From: Vibrio ziniensis
GTDB lineage: Bacteria > Pseudomonadota > Gammaproteobacteria > Enterobacterales > Vibrionaceae
Length of the DNA: 64,000 bases
NCBI RefSeq assembly: GCF_011064285.1
Contig: NZ_CP049331.1
Location: 248,001-312,000 of the forward strand
Reading direction: 5' to 3'
A program made the translations under genes and the position numbers. The notes beneath the pieces were generated by a model. It searched no databases and was not told the DNA's origin. It saw only the letters and a list, made by a program, of their open reading frames with translations. Shown here in pieces: positions 10,551 to 22,305 of the stretch; position 1 is the first letter of the stretch, and every line of letters starts with the position of its first letter.

Positions 10551-10596
10551 GTCACTTTTAATTGTCGATTTTTTACTCGATTTAGGACGTTTTGAG

Positions 10597-11601
10597 ATGT
10601 TAAAAACCACCATCATCGGCGCAAGCGGTTATACCGGAGCAGAATTGGCTCTTATGGTGCACAAACACCCTGAGCTCACGCTATCAGGTTTATACGTTTC
10701 AGCCAACAGCGCTGATGCAGGAAAGTCAATTGGTCAACTACATGGTAAGCTCGCTGGTTTACTCGATTTGCCCGTGCAACCTATTGTTGATGTTGAAAAA
10801 GTTGCACAAGAGTGTGATGTTGTATTTCTGGCGACGGCACACGAAGTGAGCCACGACATTGCGCCGATTTTTCTGGCAAACGACTGTCAGGTGTTTGATC
10901 TTTCTGGCGCTTATCGCGTGGATGATGAGGGTTTCTATACTCAGTACTATGGCTTTGAACATCAGCATGCTGATTGGTTGAAAAAAGCGGCTTATGGTTT
11001 GGCTGAATGGAATTTAGAAAATATCAAACAGAGTCAATTAGTTGCTGTTGCAGGTTGTTATCCGACAGCTTCTCAGCTAGCAATTAAGCCTTTGATTGAA
11101 AGCAATTTATTAGATTTACAACAGTGGCCCGTGATCAATGCGACCAGTGGTGTATCAGGTGCGGGTCGCAAAGCGACACTCACTAATAGCTTCTGTGAAG
11201 TGAGCTTGCAGCCTTACGGCGTGTTTAACCATCGTCATCAGCCTGAAATTGCTACTCATTTAGGTCGTGAAGTGATATTCACACCACATTTAGGCAATTT
11301 TAAACGCGGTATTTTAGCCACGATTACCATGAAATTAGCTCAAGGTGTAACGGCAGAACAAGTGAAGCAAGCATTCACTCAGGCTTACCAAGGTAAAGCT
11401 GCTGTTCGTCTATGCTTGGATTCGTTACCTCGTATCCAAGATGTTGAATTTACTCCGTTCTGCGATATCGGTTGGAAAGTGCAGGGCGAACATGTGATTG
11501 TTGTTTCAGCAATCGACAATTTATTAAAAGGTGCATCAAGTCAAGCGATGCAGTGTTTAAACATTCACTACGGTTTCGATGAGCTAACAGCTCTGGTGTA
11601 A
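10597..11601 (+). CDS. argC: N-acetyl-gamma-glutamyl-phosphate reductase
   Basis: NADPH-dependent reduction of N-acetylglutamyl phosphate to the semialdehyde, third step of arginine synthesis. The 334-aa protein has the N-terminal Rossmann motif [10 protein letters not shown] (residues 8-17) and the catalytic cysteine C154 in AGCYPTAS. The HRHQPEI segment carries the family's catalytic histidine. First gene of the forward arg operon; 9 bp separate it from argB. Confidence 0.97.
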   Translation: MLKTTIIGASGYTGAELALMVHKHPELTLSGLYVSANSADAGKSIGQLHGKLAGLLDLPVQPIVDVEKVAQECDVVFLATAHEVSHDIAPIFLANDCQVFDLSGAYRVDDEGFYTQYYGFEHQHADWLKKAAYGLAEWNLENIKQSQLVAVAGCYPTASQLAIKPLIESNLLDLQQWPVINATSGVSGAGRKATLTNSFCEVSLQPYGVFNHRHQPEIATHLGREVIFTPHLGNFKRGILATITMKLAQGVTAEQVKQAFTQAYQGKAAVRLCLDSLPRIQDVEFTPFCDIGWKVQGEHVIVVSAIDNLLKGASSQAMQCLNIHYGFDELTALV

Positions 11602-11610
11602 GGGTTATAT

Positions 11611-12402
11611 ATGACGGATACAAAACTAGATCCATTGGTGATTAAGTTAGGTGGCGCAGCTCTGTCTTGTTCAGAGACGCTAAGTAAGCTTTTCAGCGCA
11701 ATCGCACAGTATCAAGCCCAAGCTCAGCGACGAATTGTTATCGTTCATGGTGGCGGTTACCTTGTGGATGATTTAATGGCTAAGTTACAGCTACCGACAG
11801 TCAAAAAAGACGGTTTACGTGTCACTCCTTATGATCAAATCGGTGTGATAGCTGGTGCTTTAGCGGGTACGGCCAATAAAATGCTTCAAGGCCAGGCAAT
11901 CAAAGACGGTTTGAACGCAGTCGGTTTATGTTTGGCTGATGGCGGTTTATGCGTGGTAGAAGAGCTTGATCCAGAACTTGGCGCGGTAGGTAAATCAAGC
12001 GCTGGTGATGGTACTGTCACTAAACTCCTATTAGAGGCGGGCGTAGTACCAATTATTAGCTCGATAGGCTTGACTAAAGATGGTCAAATGATGAATGTAA
12101 ATGCTGACCAAGCTGCTGTTTCCGTTGCTAGTGCGTTAGATGCTGAGTTAGTTCTATTATCCGATGTAAGTGGCGTATTGGATGGTAAAGGTCATCTGAT
12201 TTCGACGCTTGACGAAGCAAAAGCAAAAAGTTTGATTGAAGGTAAAGTGATTACCGACGGTATGATCGTAAAAGTCAACGCAGCGTTAGACGCAGCGAAA
12301 GAGCTTGGCCGTCCAATTGAAGTAGCGACATGGCGTTATCCTGAGAAGCTTGCCAAGCTATTTGCTGGTGAAAGTATCGGTACTCAATTTTTACCTAAAT
12401 AG
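11611..12402 (+). CDS. argB: acetylglutamate kinase
   Basis: Phosphorylates N-acetyl-L-glutamate, the second step of the pathway. An amino-acid kinase fold protein of 263 aa, close to the 258 of the E. coli enzyme. Seen are VIKLGGAAL at the N terminus (phosphate-binding lysine), the HGGG loop and ADGGLC/GDGTV segments around the nucleotide site. The short form without the N-terminal helix suggests it is not arginine-inhibited; that is inference from the family. It lies 9 bp after argC. Confidence 0.96.
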   Translation: MTDTKLDPLVIKLGGAALSCSETLSKLFSAIAQYQAQAQRRIVIVHGGGYLVDDLMAKLQLPTVKKDGLRVTPYDQIGVIAGALAGTANKMLQGQAIKDGLNAVGLCLADGGLCVVEELDPELGAVGKSSAGDGTVTKLLLEAGVVPIISSIGLTKDGQMMNVNADQAAVSVASALDAELVLLSDVSGVLDGKGHLISTLDEAKAKSLIEGKVITDGMIVKVNAALDAAKELGRPIEVATWRYPEKLAKLFAGESIGTQFLPK

Positions 12403-12517
12403 TGAATTAGAAATGGCGGTTTCAAAACAGCCAATTTTAGAACAGTTAAACAAACGAATTTAAAGGAATCCTGAGCCCTGACCGCCAAGTACAGAGCCAG
12501 ATATTTGGAGATATAAA

Positions 12518-13732
12518 ATGAGCAAAGTTCAAGTCAAAAAAGTTGTCGTAGCCTACTCTGGCGGTCTAGATACATCAGTAATCATTCCATGGTTGAAAGA
12601 GAACTATGAGTGTGAAGTAGTCGCATTTGTTGCTGATGTTGGCCAAGGTGCAGAAGAGCTTGTTGGTATTGAAGAAAAAGCGATCGCTTCTGGTGCTTCA
12701 GAGTGTTACGTGGTTGACCTGAAAGAAGAATTGGTAAAAGACTACATCTACCCAACGCTTAAAACAGGTGCTTACTACGAAGGTAAATACCTACTAGGTA
12801 CTTCTATGGCTCGTCCTGTGATTGCAAAAGCACAAGTAGAAATCGCTCGTAAAGTAGGCGCTGACGCACTGGCTCACGGCTGTACTGGTAAAGGTAACGA
12901 CCAAGTACGTTTCGAAGGCGCATTTGCAGCGCTAGCACCAGATCTACATGTCATCGCTCCTTGGCGTGAATGGGATCTAGTGAGCCGTGAAGAGTGTCTA
13001 GACTACCTAGCTGCACGTAATATTCCTTGTGCGGCATCACTGACTAAAATCTACTCACGCGATGCAAACGCATGGCACATCTCAACAGAAGGTGGTGTGT
13101 TGGAAAGCACTTGGAATGCGCCAAACGCAGATTGCTGGGCGTGGACTGTTGACCCAGAGCAAGCACCAAACGAAGCTGAATATGTCACTCTAAAAGTGAA
13201 AAAAGGCGAAGTGATTGCAGTAGATGGTAAAGAACTCTCTCCATACCAAGCACTTGTTGCACTAAATGAGAAAGGTGTAAAACATGGTATCGGTCGTATA
13301 GATATCGTTGAAAACCGCCTGGTAGGTATGAAGTCTCGTGGTTGTTACGAAACTCCGGGGGGCACTATCATGATGGAAGCTCTACGTGCAGTTGAACAAC
13401 TTGTGCTAGATAAAGCATCATTTGAGTTCCGTGAAGAAATCGGTATCAAAGCTTCTCACCTAGTTTATGACGGTCGTTGGTTCACTCCACTACGTAAGTC
13501 AGTATTTGCGGCAGCAAATGCACTAGCTGAAGACATTAACGGTGAAGTGGTTATCAAACTTTACAAAGGCCAAGCAACCGCAACGCAAAAACGTTCTGAA
13601 AACAGCCTGTACTCAGAAGAGTTTGCAACCTTCGGCGCAGACGAAGTTTACGACCAAAGCCATGCTGGCGGCTTCATCCGTCTTTACTCTTTGGCTAGCC
13701 GTATCCGAGCGCTAAACGAAGCGAAAAAGTAA
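12518..13732 (+). CDS. argG: argininosuccinate synthase
   Basis: ATP-dependent condensation of citrulline with aspartate. At 404 aa it is the short (type II) form. The pyrophosphatase-type ATP motif AYSGGLDTS (residues 13-21) and [10 protein letters not shown] are visible. The 115-bp space after argB and the terminator after it suggest the operon argCBG may be separately punctuated from argH. Ribosome site GGAG precedes the ATG at 8 nt or so. Confidence 0.97.
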   Translation: MSKVQVKKVVVAYSGGLDTSVIIPWLKENYECEVVAFVADVGQGAEELVGIEEKAIASGASECYVVDLKEELVKDYIYPTLKTGAYYEGKYLLGTSMARPVIAKAQVEIARKVGADALAHGCTGKGNDQVRFEGAFAALAPDLHVIAPWREWDLVSREECLDYLAARNIPCAASLTKIYSRDANAWHISTEGGVLESTWNAPNADCWAWTVDPEQAPNEAEYVTLKVKKGEVIAVDGKELSPYQALVALNEKGVKHGIGRIDIVENRLVGMKSRGCYETPGGTIMMEALRAVEQLVLDKASFEFREEIGIKASHLVYDGRWFTPLRKSVFAAANALAEDINGEVVIKLYKGQATATQKRSENSLYSEEFATFGADEVYDQSHAGGFIRLYSLASRIRALNEAKK

Positions 13733-13781
13733 TTCTAAGGCTCTCCTACAGGGAGCTAAATTTAAAATAATAAAACTATGA

Positions 13782-13806
13782 GGATCGCGATTGCGCGATC
13801 CTTATT
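13782..13806 (+). terminator. terminator or attenuator between argG and argH
   Basis: GGATCGCG-ATTG-CGCGATCC is a perfect 8-bp stem with a tetraloop, followed by TTATTT. The short T-run may allow partial read-through into argH, which otherwise needs its own promoter in the remaining 80 bp. Confidence 0.65.
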
Positions 13807-13841
13807 TACAATTAAAAAACACCAAACACTGGCAGAAATGA

Positions 13842-15764
<1,923 letters not shown>

Positions 15765-15827
15765 CACGTTGAATTTAAAGAAAGGAAAAAAGATCGAAAA
15801 AAGATCATAATTTTCCGGAACCAAATA

Positions 15828-15920
15828 GAAAAAGCACGGTCTACTTTAATACCACTGCTTTTTCTTAGAAGAATCTAAGAGAGCCCTAAGACAGATATTG
15901 TTTTTAGGGCTTTTTCTTTT
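15828..15920. terminator. three consecutive hairpins after argH, ending in a terminator
   Basis: In order: GAAAAAGCA/TGCTTTTTC (15828-15836 with 15856-15864, 9 bp, 19-nt loop); TCTTAGA/TCTAAGA (15863-15880, 7 bp, AGAA loop); AGCCCTAA/TTAGGGCT (15882-15889 with 15904-15911) followed by TTTTCTTTTT. The last is a clear intrinsic terminator for argH. The first has T-runs on both strands and can also serve the reverse-strand gene that ends at 15986. Confidence 0.75.
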
Positions 15921-15985
15921 TAGAGGGGTAATGTTTTCTTTATGTCAAACACGTCAACGTTGATCTGGATAAAGTTCAAACGGCT

Positions 15986-16240
15986 CTAATCACTTTTTCC
16001 CTGACGCTTACGCCAAGGCAAAATGACGTACTTCATCCATAAATGTAGAAACAGAAGCGTGTTGAAAGCAAAGCCCGCGACGATCAAAGCGATCGACTCA
16101 ATGCTACGCGGATCCTGCTTAAAGAAGAAAAACCATATTACCCAGCACACGACCGACAATACGGTCAGTTGATCCATACAACGTTGACACGTACCAATCT
16201 TCTTCCAAAACCAATTTTGTTGGCAGTTATCGCAAGCCAT
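15986..16240 (-). CDS. DUF3624 family small membrane protein
   Basis: An 84-aa protein of unknown function found next to oxyR. It starts MACDNCQQ and has two CxxC-type pairs (CDNC, residues 3-6; CQRC, about 18-21) that may bind zinc or a cluster, then two hydrophobic segments (about 28-41 and 47-70) that look membrane-spanning, and a basic tail. I prefer the ATG at 16240 over the TTG at 16258, because the conserved N terminus begins at MAC. The function is not known to me. Confidence 0.75.
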   Translation of the reverse strand: MACDNCQQNWFWKKIGTCQRCMDQLTVLSVVCWVIWFFFFKQDPRSIESIALIVAGFAFNTLLFLHLWMKYVILPWRKRQGKSD

Positions 16241-16378
16241 CTCACTAACCCTAGTCAAATCTCTATACCGAGTTTAACTGCCATTATCGTCATGTTCAGT
16301 AAATTAGTCACAAAATCTTTGATAGATCCAATCAGTTGATGTTATGGTTTTGATAGTTCAATTCTATCGGGGTGAATA

Positions 16379-17272
16379 ATGAATATTCGAGACTTTGAAT
16401 ATTTGGTTTCGTTGGCAGAGCACAAGCATTTTCGCAAAGCGGCCGAAGCGTGTTTTGTTAGTCAGCCAACATTAAGTGGGCAAATTCGTAAACTGGAAGA
16501 CGAGCTGGGAACTGTGTTGCTGGAACGCAGCAGTCGACGTGTTCTCTTTACTGAATCTGGCTTACAGCTTGTTGACCAGGCAAAACGTATTTTAGGTGAA
16601 GTGAAAACATTTAAAGATATGGCGAGCAAGCAAACGGGTGCCATGACGGGACCAATGCATATTGGTTTTATTCCAACGCTTGGACCTTACTTATTACCTA
16701 AGATTGTTCCGTCCCTAAAAGAGCATTTTCCAGAGCTAGAGTTGTTTCTTCATGAAGCTCAAACTCATCAACTGGTTCAGCAATTGGAAGATGGTAAGTT
16801 AGACTGCTTGGTTTTAGCATCAGTCGATGAAACGGCTCCATTTAAAGAGATTGACGTTTACAATGAACCTATGAGTATTGCCGTTCCTTGTGATCACCCT
16901 TGGGCTGACCATGATGAGATCGATATGCTGGAGCTCAATGGTAAAACAGTTTTGGCATTAGGCGATGGACACTGCTTGAGAGATCAAGCATTAGGTTTCT
17001 GCTTTGCTGCTGGTGCAAAAGATGATGACCGCTTTAAAGCAACAAGCTTAGAGACACTGCGCAACATGGTTGCAGCAGGGGCAGGCATTACTTTGTTGCC
17101 TAAGCTATCTCTACCGAAAGAAAAAGTGAAAGACGGTGTGTGTTATATCAAAGCGATCAACCCTGAACCATCACGTCGATTGGTTGTCGCGTATCGTCCG
17201 GGTTCGCCTTTACGTCAGCGTTTTGAAAACCTAGCTAAGTTGATGAAAGAAACCTTAGAGGCTCAAGCTTAA
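16379..17272 (+). CDS. oxyR: hydrogen peroxide-sensing LysR-type regulator OxyR
   Basis: Transcription factor that senses H2O2 by forming a disulfide and activates peroxide defence genes. The 297 aa comprise an N-terminal winged helix (residues 1-60, with SQPTLSGQIRKLED as recognition helix) and a periplasmic-binding-like sensor domain. The redox pair lies in GHCLRDQALGFC, with the nine-residue separation of Cys199 and Cys208 in E. coli OxyR, so it is OxyR and not another LysR protein. The location just after argH is also that of E. coli; no oxyS-like RNA is evident. Confidence 0.95.
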   Translation: MNIRDFEYLVSLAEHKHFRKAAEACFVSQPTLSGQIRKLEDELGTVLLERSSRRVLFTESGLQLVDQAKRILGEVKTFKDMASKQTGAMTGPMHIGFIPTLGPYLLPKIVPSLKEHFPELELFLHEAQTHQLVQQLEDGKLDCLVLASVDETAPFKEIDVYNEPMSIAVPCDHPWADHDEIDMLELNGKTVLALGDGHCLRDQALGFCFAAGAKDDDRFKATSLETLRNMVAAGAGITLLPKLSLPKEKVKDGVCYIKAINPEPSRRLVVAYRPGSPLRQRFENLAKLMKETLEAQA

Positions 17273-17275
17273 GTG

Positions 17276-17445
17276 ATACCATCCTAGATAAAAATATGAT
17301 CAGATTGAGCATCGGCGAGCAGCGAATGGGCGTCAAACGCAAACGCGCATTCATTCGTCCCTGAAGCTCCGCCGAGCCGTCCATGGCTCGGAGGGTTTGC
17401 TTATCGACGCCCATTCACTGATCAGGAAATTTTCCAGAATGGTAT
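17276..17445. repeat. 170-bp palindromic MITE-like element (long copy)
   Basis: The ends are inverted repeats: ATACCATCCTAGA on the left and TCCAGAATGGTAT on the right. Inside are a second inverted pair, AATGGGCGTC (17325-17334) with GACGCCCATT (17406-17415), and a 7-bp hairpin CCGAGCC/GGCTCGG (17372-17391). TA occurs at both outer borders, as in elements moved by IS630/mariner-type transposases. A 76-bp version with the same ends is at 39359. No coding capacity. Confidence 0.8.
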
Positions 17446-17462
17446 GACTGAACCAGTGATAA

Positions 17463-17486
17463 AAAAGAGGCCCTAAGGCCTCTTTT
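17463..17486. terminator. bidirectional terminator between oxyR and mrcA
   Basis: AAAAGAGGCC-CTAA-GGCCTCTTTT, a perfect 10-bp stem with a tetraloop. A and T runs flank it on both strands and the two genes converge here. Confidence 0.85.
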
Positions 17487-17508
17487 GGGGTTTGATACAG
17501 TGAAGAGT

Positions 17509-19983
17509 TTAGAACAATTCGTCGCCACTGGTTGTTGAGTAGATATCTCCAGAAACATTTTCTTGAATGTATTCTTTTGGTTCAGTGCCTTTCAAGAAAT
17601 ACTCAAACATAGATGTGGCGTCTTGTTTATTGGTTAGCAGACCAGTATCTCGGTCGATACGAACGCGAACAATATTGTTCGGTAACGCTCTCTCTTGTTC
17701 TGGTACACCTTCTAGTGCTTGGCCCATAAACTCAATCCAGGCTGGTTGAGCTGTTTTTGCACCCGCTTCAGCACCAGCTACATCATCTTCAATATTTGGA
17801 TTTGGTATTGTTTTGCCAAGGTTACGGCTATGTTCATCAAAGCCGACCCAAGCGATAGCTACTACGCCCGGAGCATAACCGTTATACCAAGCATCTTTTG
17901 AATCGTTGGTTGTACCTGTTTTACCGCCAATATCTCTGCGTTTGAGAGCTTGAGCGCGCCATCCCGTACCATTCCACCCGGTTTTCTCAGCCCAGTTACC
18001 TCCCCCCCAAATGTTGCTATACATCATTTCGCGAACAAGGAATGCAGTTTGTTCTGAAATCACTTGTTTAGCGTAGTGGTGTTCAGCGCCTTGAGTATCG
18101 AACCCATCCGCTTTTGGACAGTTTTGGCGACAGACAATAGTAGGCTCTGCTTCAAATTCAATATCACCGTATGGGCTTTCCACTTTTTGAATGTAGTAAG
18201 GCTCAACGTAATAGCCACCGTTGGCAAACACAGAGTAACCTTGAGCCATTTTCACTGGTGTTAAACTGCCAGCACCAAGCGCAATAGTTTCTGATTTTGG
18301 TAGTTGGTCAAGATCAAAACCAAAACGTGTTAGGTATTGACGAGTATCTTCCAAACCGACTTCACGCAAGACACGAACCGCCATTACGTTTTTTGATTGT
18401 GCGAGACCAATACGAACTCGAGTTGGACCTGTGTAAGTCGGTGGCGAGTTCTTCGGACGCCAAGCAGTTCCTTGGCTTTCATCCCACTGGTTTATCGGTG
18501 CATCGTTAATCAGTGTCGCCAGTGTTAAGCCTTTATCTAAAGCTGCTGAATAGATAAATGGTTTTATACTCGAACCAACTTGGCGTACCGACTGAGTGGC
18601 ACGGTTAAATTTGTTATGAACAAAGTTAAAGCCACCCACAAGCGCTTCAATAGCACCATTTTCAGGATCCATAGCGACAAATGCAGTATTGGCATTTGGT
18701 ACTTGGCTCAACTGCCATATTGGAGTATCAGCTTTGTCTTGAGATGTCCTACGCACCCAGACTTGCTCACCTGCTTTTAGAATATCCTTTGTACTACTTG
18801 GAACGGGTCCTTGGCGATCATCAGTAATAAAACGACGAGCCCAGTTCATGTTGTTCCAATCAATCGTAAATTCACCCTGGTTTTTAACCCAAACTGTAGC
18901 TGATTTTGCTTCTGTGCTGAGAACGACAGCTGGAGAAAGTTCACCATAAGTCGGTTCCTTTTTCAGATGTTCAACAATCTGTTCTTCTCTCCATGCCGAT
19001 TGGTTAGAGGTCCACAGTTCTTTTTCCGCTCCACGATAGCCGTGACGCTCATCGTAGGCAATCAGGTTATGAATAGCAGCTAAGTTGGCCGCTTGTTGGC
19101 GTTTAGAATCGACAGTGGTATAGATGTTCATACCTGAGGTATAAGCGTCTTCGCCATAGCGTTCAACCATCCAAGCGCGAGCAATTTCTGCAACATACGG
19201 AGCGTTGAGCTCGATTTCTGCTCCGTGATAATTGGTCGGCAACACTTCAGCACGAGCCGTATCGTACTGTGCTTGGGTTATGTACTTTTCTGCAAGCATA
19301 CGAGCCAATACTACATTACGGCGGTTAGTGGCTCGCTCTAATGAATAGATTGGGTTCATGGTTGATGGAGCTTTTGGTAAGCCTGCAATCAACGCAATTT
19401 CACCTAAGGTTAAGTTCTTAACTTCTTTACCAAAATAAGATTGAGCTGCTGCCCCTACACCATAAGAACGATAACCCAAATAAATTTTGTTGAGGTAAAG
19501 CTCTAGAATTTCGTCTTTAGTTAGCAGTTGCTCGATGTGGATAGCGATAAAAATTTCTTTTACTTTTCGCATAATTTTCTTCTCATTCGACAAGAAGAAA
19601 TTGCGAGCTAGCTGCTGAGTAATCGTACTTGCCCCTTGTGAGGCACTACCTGAAGCAATAACTGCAAATGCTGCTCGGGTAATACCGATAGGGTCAAAAC
19701 CAAAGTGATCATAGAAGCGAGAGTCTTCAGTGGCGACGATCGCCTCTAACAGTTCTTTTGGCATGTCATCCAGACGTAGTGGAATACGACGTTTCTCGCC
19801 GAACTGCGCAATGAGTTTGCCATCTTTACTAAAGACTTGCATTGGCGTTTGAAGTTTGACGTCACGTAAAGTTGCAACGTCAGGTAACTCTGGTTTTACG
19901 TACAAATAGAAACCAAAAATTGTACTAGCTCCAAGGGCTATGCAAATCAATGAAAAAATTAATAAACGCTTTATGAACTTCAC
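17509..19983 (-). CDS. mrcA: penicillin-binding protein 1A (bifunctional transglycosylase/transpeptidase)
   Basis: Inner-membrane class A PBP that polymerises and cross-links peptidoglycan. Of 824 aa, residues 6-28 form the membrane anchor; the GT51 glycosyltransferase domain follows (EDSRFYDHFGFD with its catalytic glutamate, near residue 88). The transpeptidase domain has the serine motif SSIKP, the SKN motif in AQSKNVMAVR and KTGTT. The segment between them matches the OB-like insertion of PBP1A. Lying back to back with pilM is the arrangement of many gammaproteobacteria (mrcA-pilMNOPQ). Confidence 0.95.
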   Translation of the reverse strand: MKFIKRLLIFSLICIALGASTIFGFYLYVKPELPDVATLRDVKLQTPMQVFSKDGKLIAQFGEKRRIPLRLDDMPKELLEAIVATEDSRFYDHFGFDPIGITRAAFAVIASGSASQGASTITQQLARNFFLSNEKKIMRKVKEIFIAIHIEQLLTKDEILELYLNKIYLGYRSYGVGAAAQSYFGKEVKNLTLGEIALIAGLPKAPSTMNPIYSLERATNRRNVVLARMLAEKYITQAQYDTARAEVLPTNYHGAEIELNAPYVAEIARAWMVERYGEDAYTSGMNIYTTVDSKRQQAANLAAIHNLIAYDERHGYRGAEKELWTSNQSAWREEQIVEHLKKEPTYGELSPAVVLSTEAKSATVWVKNQGEFTIDWNNMNWARRFITDDRQGPVPSSTKDILKAGEQVWVRRTSQDKADTPIWQLSQVPNANTAFVAMDPENGAIEALVGGFNFVHNKFNRATQSVRQVGSSIKPFIYSAALDKGLTLATLINDAPINQWDESQGTAWRPKNSPPTYTGPTRVRIGLAQSKNVMAVRVLREVGLEDTRQYLTRFGFDLDQLPKSETIALGAGSLTPVKMAQGYSVFANGGYYVEPYYIQKVESPYGDIEFEAEPTIVCRQNCPKADGFDTQGAEHHYAKQVISEQTAFLVREMMYSNIWGGGNWAEKTGWNGTGWRAQALKRRDIGGKTGTTNDSKDAWYNGYAPGVVAIAWVGFDEHSRNLGKTIPNPNIEDDVAGAEAGAKTAQPAWIEFMGQALEGVPEQERALPNNIVRVRIDRDTGLLTNKQDATSMFEYFLKGTEPKEYIQENVSGDIYSTTSGDELF

Positions 19984-20125
19984 CGGAGATTTCCTGTTTA
20001 GTAGAGGCTGCCTTAATGCAATCCCTTGTACTCTAAGCTAAAAAAGTTGCTCTCAAAAGTAGTTATCGCTTATTTGCCCAATGAATAGGCGTTATAGCGG
20101 AGCTTTCTTATTGGAGTAGAGCTAT

Positions 20126-21136
20126 ATGGTTCAATCATTTGTTATAGGTGTCGATATCGGACACCATAGTATTAAAGCTGTGGTTATAAAACCTTCAGCT
20201 AATAAGTATACGCTGTTCGGTTATAAGGAAATACGTGTTACTGATGATATTTTCGCTGATAACCATGTATTGGTTTATCAGAAAATTGTAAAGAAACTCA
20301 AAGAACTAAAAAAGGGTTTACCGTTATTTAGTCGAAAAGTCGTTATTGCCATTCCAGATAACACAGTAATTAGTAAGATATTACAGATAGATAGCGACGT
20401 TGAACTCAATGAACGAGAGTTCGCTATTTATCAAGCTTTTTCTTATCAATCTCCATTCCCAATGGCAGATGTATCCCTTGATTTTATTCCTGAACCCAAC
20501 CGTCTAAATATTGAGACTGCAACAACTAAAAGTAATTTAGTTGCCTATCAAGTGTATGCGACTAAACGAGACGTTGTGGAAAGCCGTACTTTTGCTTTAG
20601 AGAAAGCGGGTTTTGAGCCAATTTTAGCAGAAGTTCAAACACATGCCTTAGTTCAGTTATGGCAGCTTTGCAGCCAAACCTTTGCTCGCACAGATTTTCT
20701 ATTGCTGGACGTTGGACATACTCAGACAACCTTGTGTTTCGATTTTGCGAATAAACCTCCATTTTATAAACAAATTGCAGAGGGCACATCCTACATATTG
20801 GCAGAGTCAAATCGGGGACAGTCTGATGTCACTAAAGATAAGAGTTTTGAGCTGGTGGAGAAAATTGCCAAGCAAATTCATCTGTTTATATCGGTAAATG
20901 GGACAACAACTCTTAGTGGTATTTGGTTAACCGGAGGTGGTGCAAACCTCGAAGTGATTCAGACAGCGTTGATTGAAAAGGTGGATCTCATCTGTGGAGT
21001 ATTGGACCCATTTAGTCTGTTCAATGATAAGTCTAAAGGATGTCATCTCTCAGGCTTAACTCCGTCAGCTTTTGCAACTGCGGCAGGGCTTGCTCTAAGG
21101 GGAATCAATTGGTTGGAGGTTGAGCATGTTATATAG
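20126..21136 (+). CDS. pilM: type IV pilus assembly protein PilM
   Basis: Cytoplasmic actin-like ATPase that binds the N terminus of PilN and anchors the alignment subcomplex of type IV pili. The 336 residues show the FtsA/PilM signature VIGVDIGHHSIKAVV at the start and LLLDVGHTQTT and LTGGGAN, the phosphate-2 and adenosine motifs. In vibrios this pilus system (with pilA elsewhere) takes part in natural transformation. First gene of pilMNOPQ; it overlaps pilN by 11 bp. Confidence 0.93.
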   Translation: MVQSFVIGVDIGHHSIKAVVIKPSANKYTLFGYKEIRVTDDIFADNHVLVYQKIVKKLKELKKGLPLFSRKVVIAIPDNTVISKILQIDSDVELNEREFAIYQAFSYQSPFPMADVSLDFIPEPNRLNIETATTKSNLVAYQVYATKRDVVESRTFALEKAGFEPILAEVQTHALVQLWQLCSQTFARTDFLLLDVGHTQTTLCFDFANKPPFYKQIAEGTSYILAESNRGQSDVTKDKSFELVEKIAKQIHLFISVNGTTTLSGIWLTGGGANLEVIQTALIEKVDLICGVLDPFSLFNDKSKGCHLSGLTPSAFATAAGLALRGINWLEVEHVI

Positions 21137-21713
21137 CATTAACTTACTGCCATGGCGTGATACTCAAAAGCAATCTCATAGAAAGCGTTTTATTCATTTC
21201 ACTATTATGGCGGTTGGCTTAGGTGCTGCTCTGCAATGGGCCGCAGGTTGGTATCTCGATTATCAGGTGAATATTGAGAGAGGTCGCCTTGATTACTTAA
21301 ACCAACATATTGCCAAATTGGATAGGAAACTTGATTTACTTAACCTAGTTGATAAGGAGTACCAATATTTAAATACTCGTTTTGAACTGGTGGAATCACT
21401 GCAGAAAAAGCGCAACAAAACTACCCAAATTATGGTTCTTATCCCTCAACTTATTCCTGAAGGAGTATACGTAGATCAAATCAATATGAACGATAACAGT
21501 ATTGAGCTTCAGGGTATCAGTGACAGTACAGCTCAATTAGCAACGATGTTAGATCGGCTTGAGCGTTGTTCTTCTATCTCTAATGTTGAAATGCGTTCTA
21601 TCGTCTCAGGAAACTTTCGATTTGGTCGGCCATTCCAAAGCTTTCAAGCATCGTTCTCTATCTTCCTGGACGGTCGTGACCTAACTACTTCAAAGGCGGT
21701 GATAAATGGGTGA
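21126..21713 (+). CDS. pilN: type IV pilus assembly protein PilN
   Basis: Bitopic inner-membrane protein. The N-terminal cytoplasmic peptide YSINLLPWRD (residues 3-12) is the conserved PilM-binding motif, followed by a transmembrane segment (about 23-45), a coiled coil and a periplasmic ferredoxin-like domain. I chose the ATG at 21126 (195 aa), with GGAGG seven bases upstream inside pilM; the TTG two codons earlier lacks a ribosome site. It overlaps pilO by 8 bp. Confidence 0.93.
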   Translation: MLYSINLLPWRDTQKQSHRKRFIHFTIMAVGLGAALQWAAGWYLDYQVNIERGRLDYLNQHIAKLDRKLDLLNLVDKEYQYLNTRFELVESLQKKRNKTTQIMVLIPQLIPEGVYVDQINMNDNSIELQGISDSTAQLATMLDRLERCSSISNVEMRSIVSGNFRFGRPFQSFQASFSIFLDGRDLTTSKAVING

Positions 21714-22305
21714 TTTTAATAACCTAGAGATCGACGATATTGCAGAGTGGCCACTGCTACCTCAGCTTGTCATGTTATTGATTGTTGCTTTGTTGATTCA
21801 AGGTGTGGGGTATTGGTTCTATCTCACGCCTAAGCAAAACACTTTGCATCTTCTTATTGAAGAGGAGCAAACACTCAAATCAGCGATCCGCACTAAAGCC
21901 CATAAGGTCGCTAATCTGCCGCAAGTCAAAGCTCAACTTGATGATTTGTCAGAGCGTTATGATGACCTTTTACAGCAACTGCCTGAACAGAAGGAACTCG
22001 CTACTCTGCTAGCGGCTGTGAATGAACTCGGAAATAAACATCAATTAAAGATCATTCGTATTGAATGGGGAGAAAAAGAGCAGCAAGCGTTCTTGTCTCG
22101 CATGCCATTAAACTTAGAGCTAACAGGTGAATACCACAATATTGGCTTATTTTCACAAGCTATCGCTCAGTTGCCTCGGATAATCCATTTAGAAGACGTT
22201 AACTGGCAAAGAATCCGTCATGACAGCGAAAACTTAAGCGTTCAGGTACGAGCGTTTACCTATCAATATCATCCTGATGTCGTTAACAAAGGTGAGCTGC
22301 AATGA
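21706..22305 (+). CDS. pilO: type IV pilus assembly protein PilO
   Basis: Partner of PilN in the inner-membrane alignment complex. The 199 residues begin with a short cytoplasmic part, a transmembrane segment (about 16-40), a coiled coil (about 50-100, with LPEQKELATLL) and a periplasmic domain with the LELTGEYHNIGLF strand common to PilO proteins. AAAGGCGG precedes the ATG. Translation is coupled with pilN and pilP by short overlaps. Confidence 0.92.
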   Translation: MGDFNNLEIDDIAEWPLLPQLVMLLIVALLIQGVGYWFYLTPKQNTLHLLIEEEQTLKSAIRTKAHKVANLPQVKAQLDDLSERYDDLLQQLPEQKELATLLAAVNELGNKHQLKIIRIEWGEKEQQAFLSRMPLNLELTGEYHNIGLFSQAIAQLPRIIHLEDVNWQRIRHDSENLSVQVRAFTYQYHPDVVNKGELQ

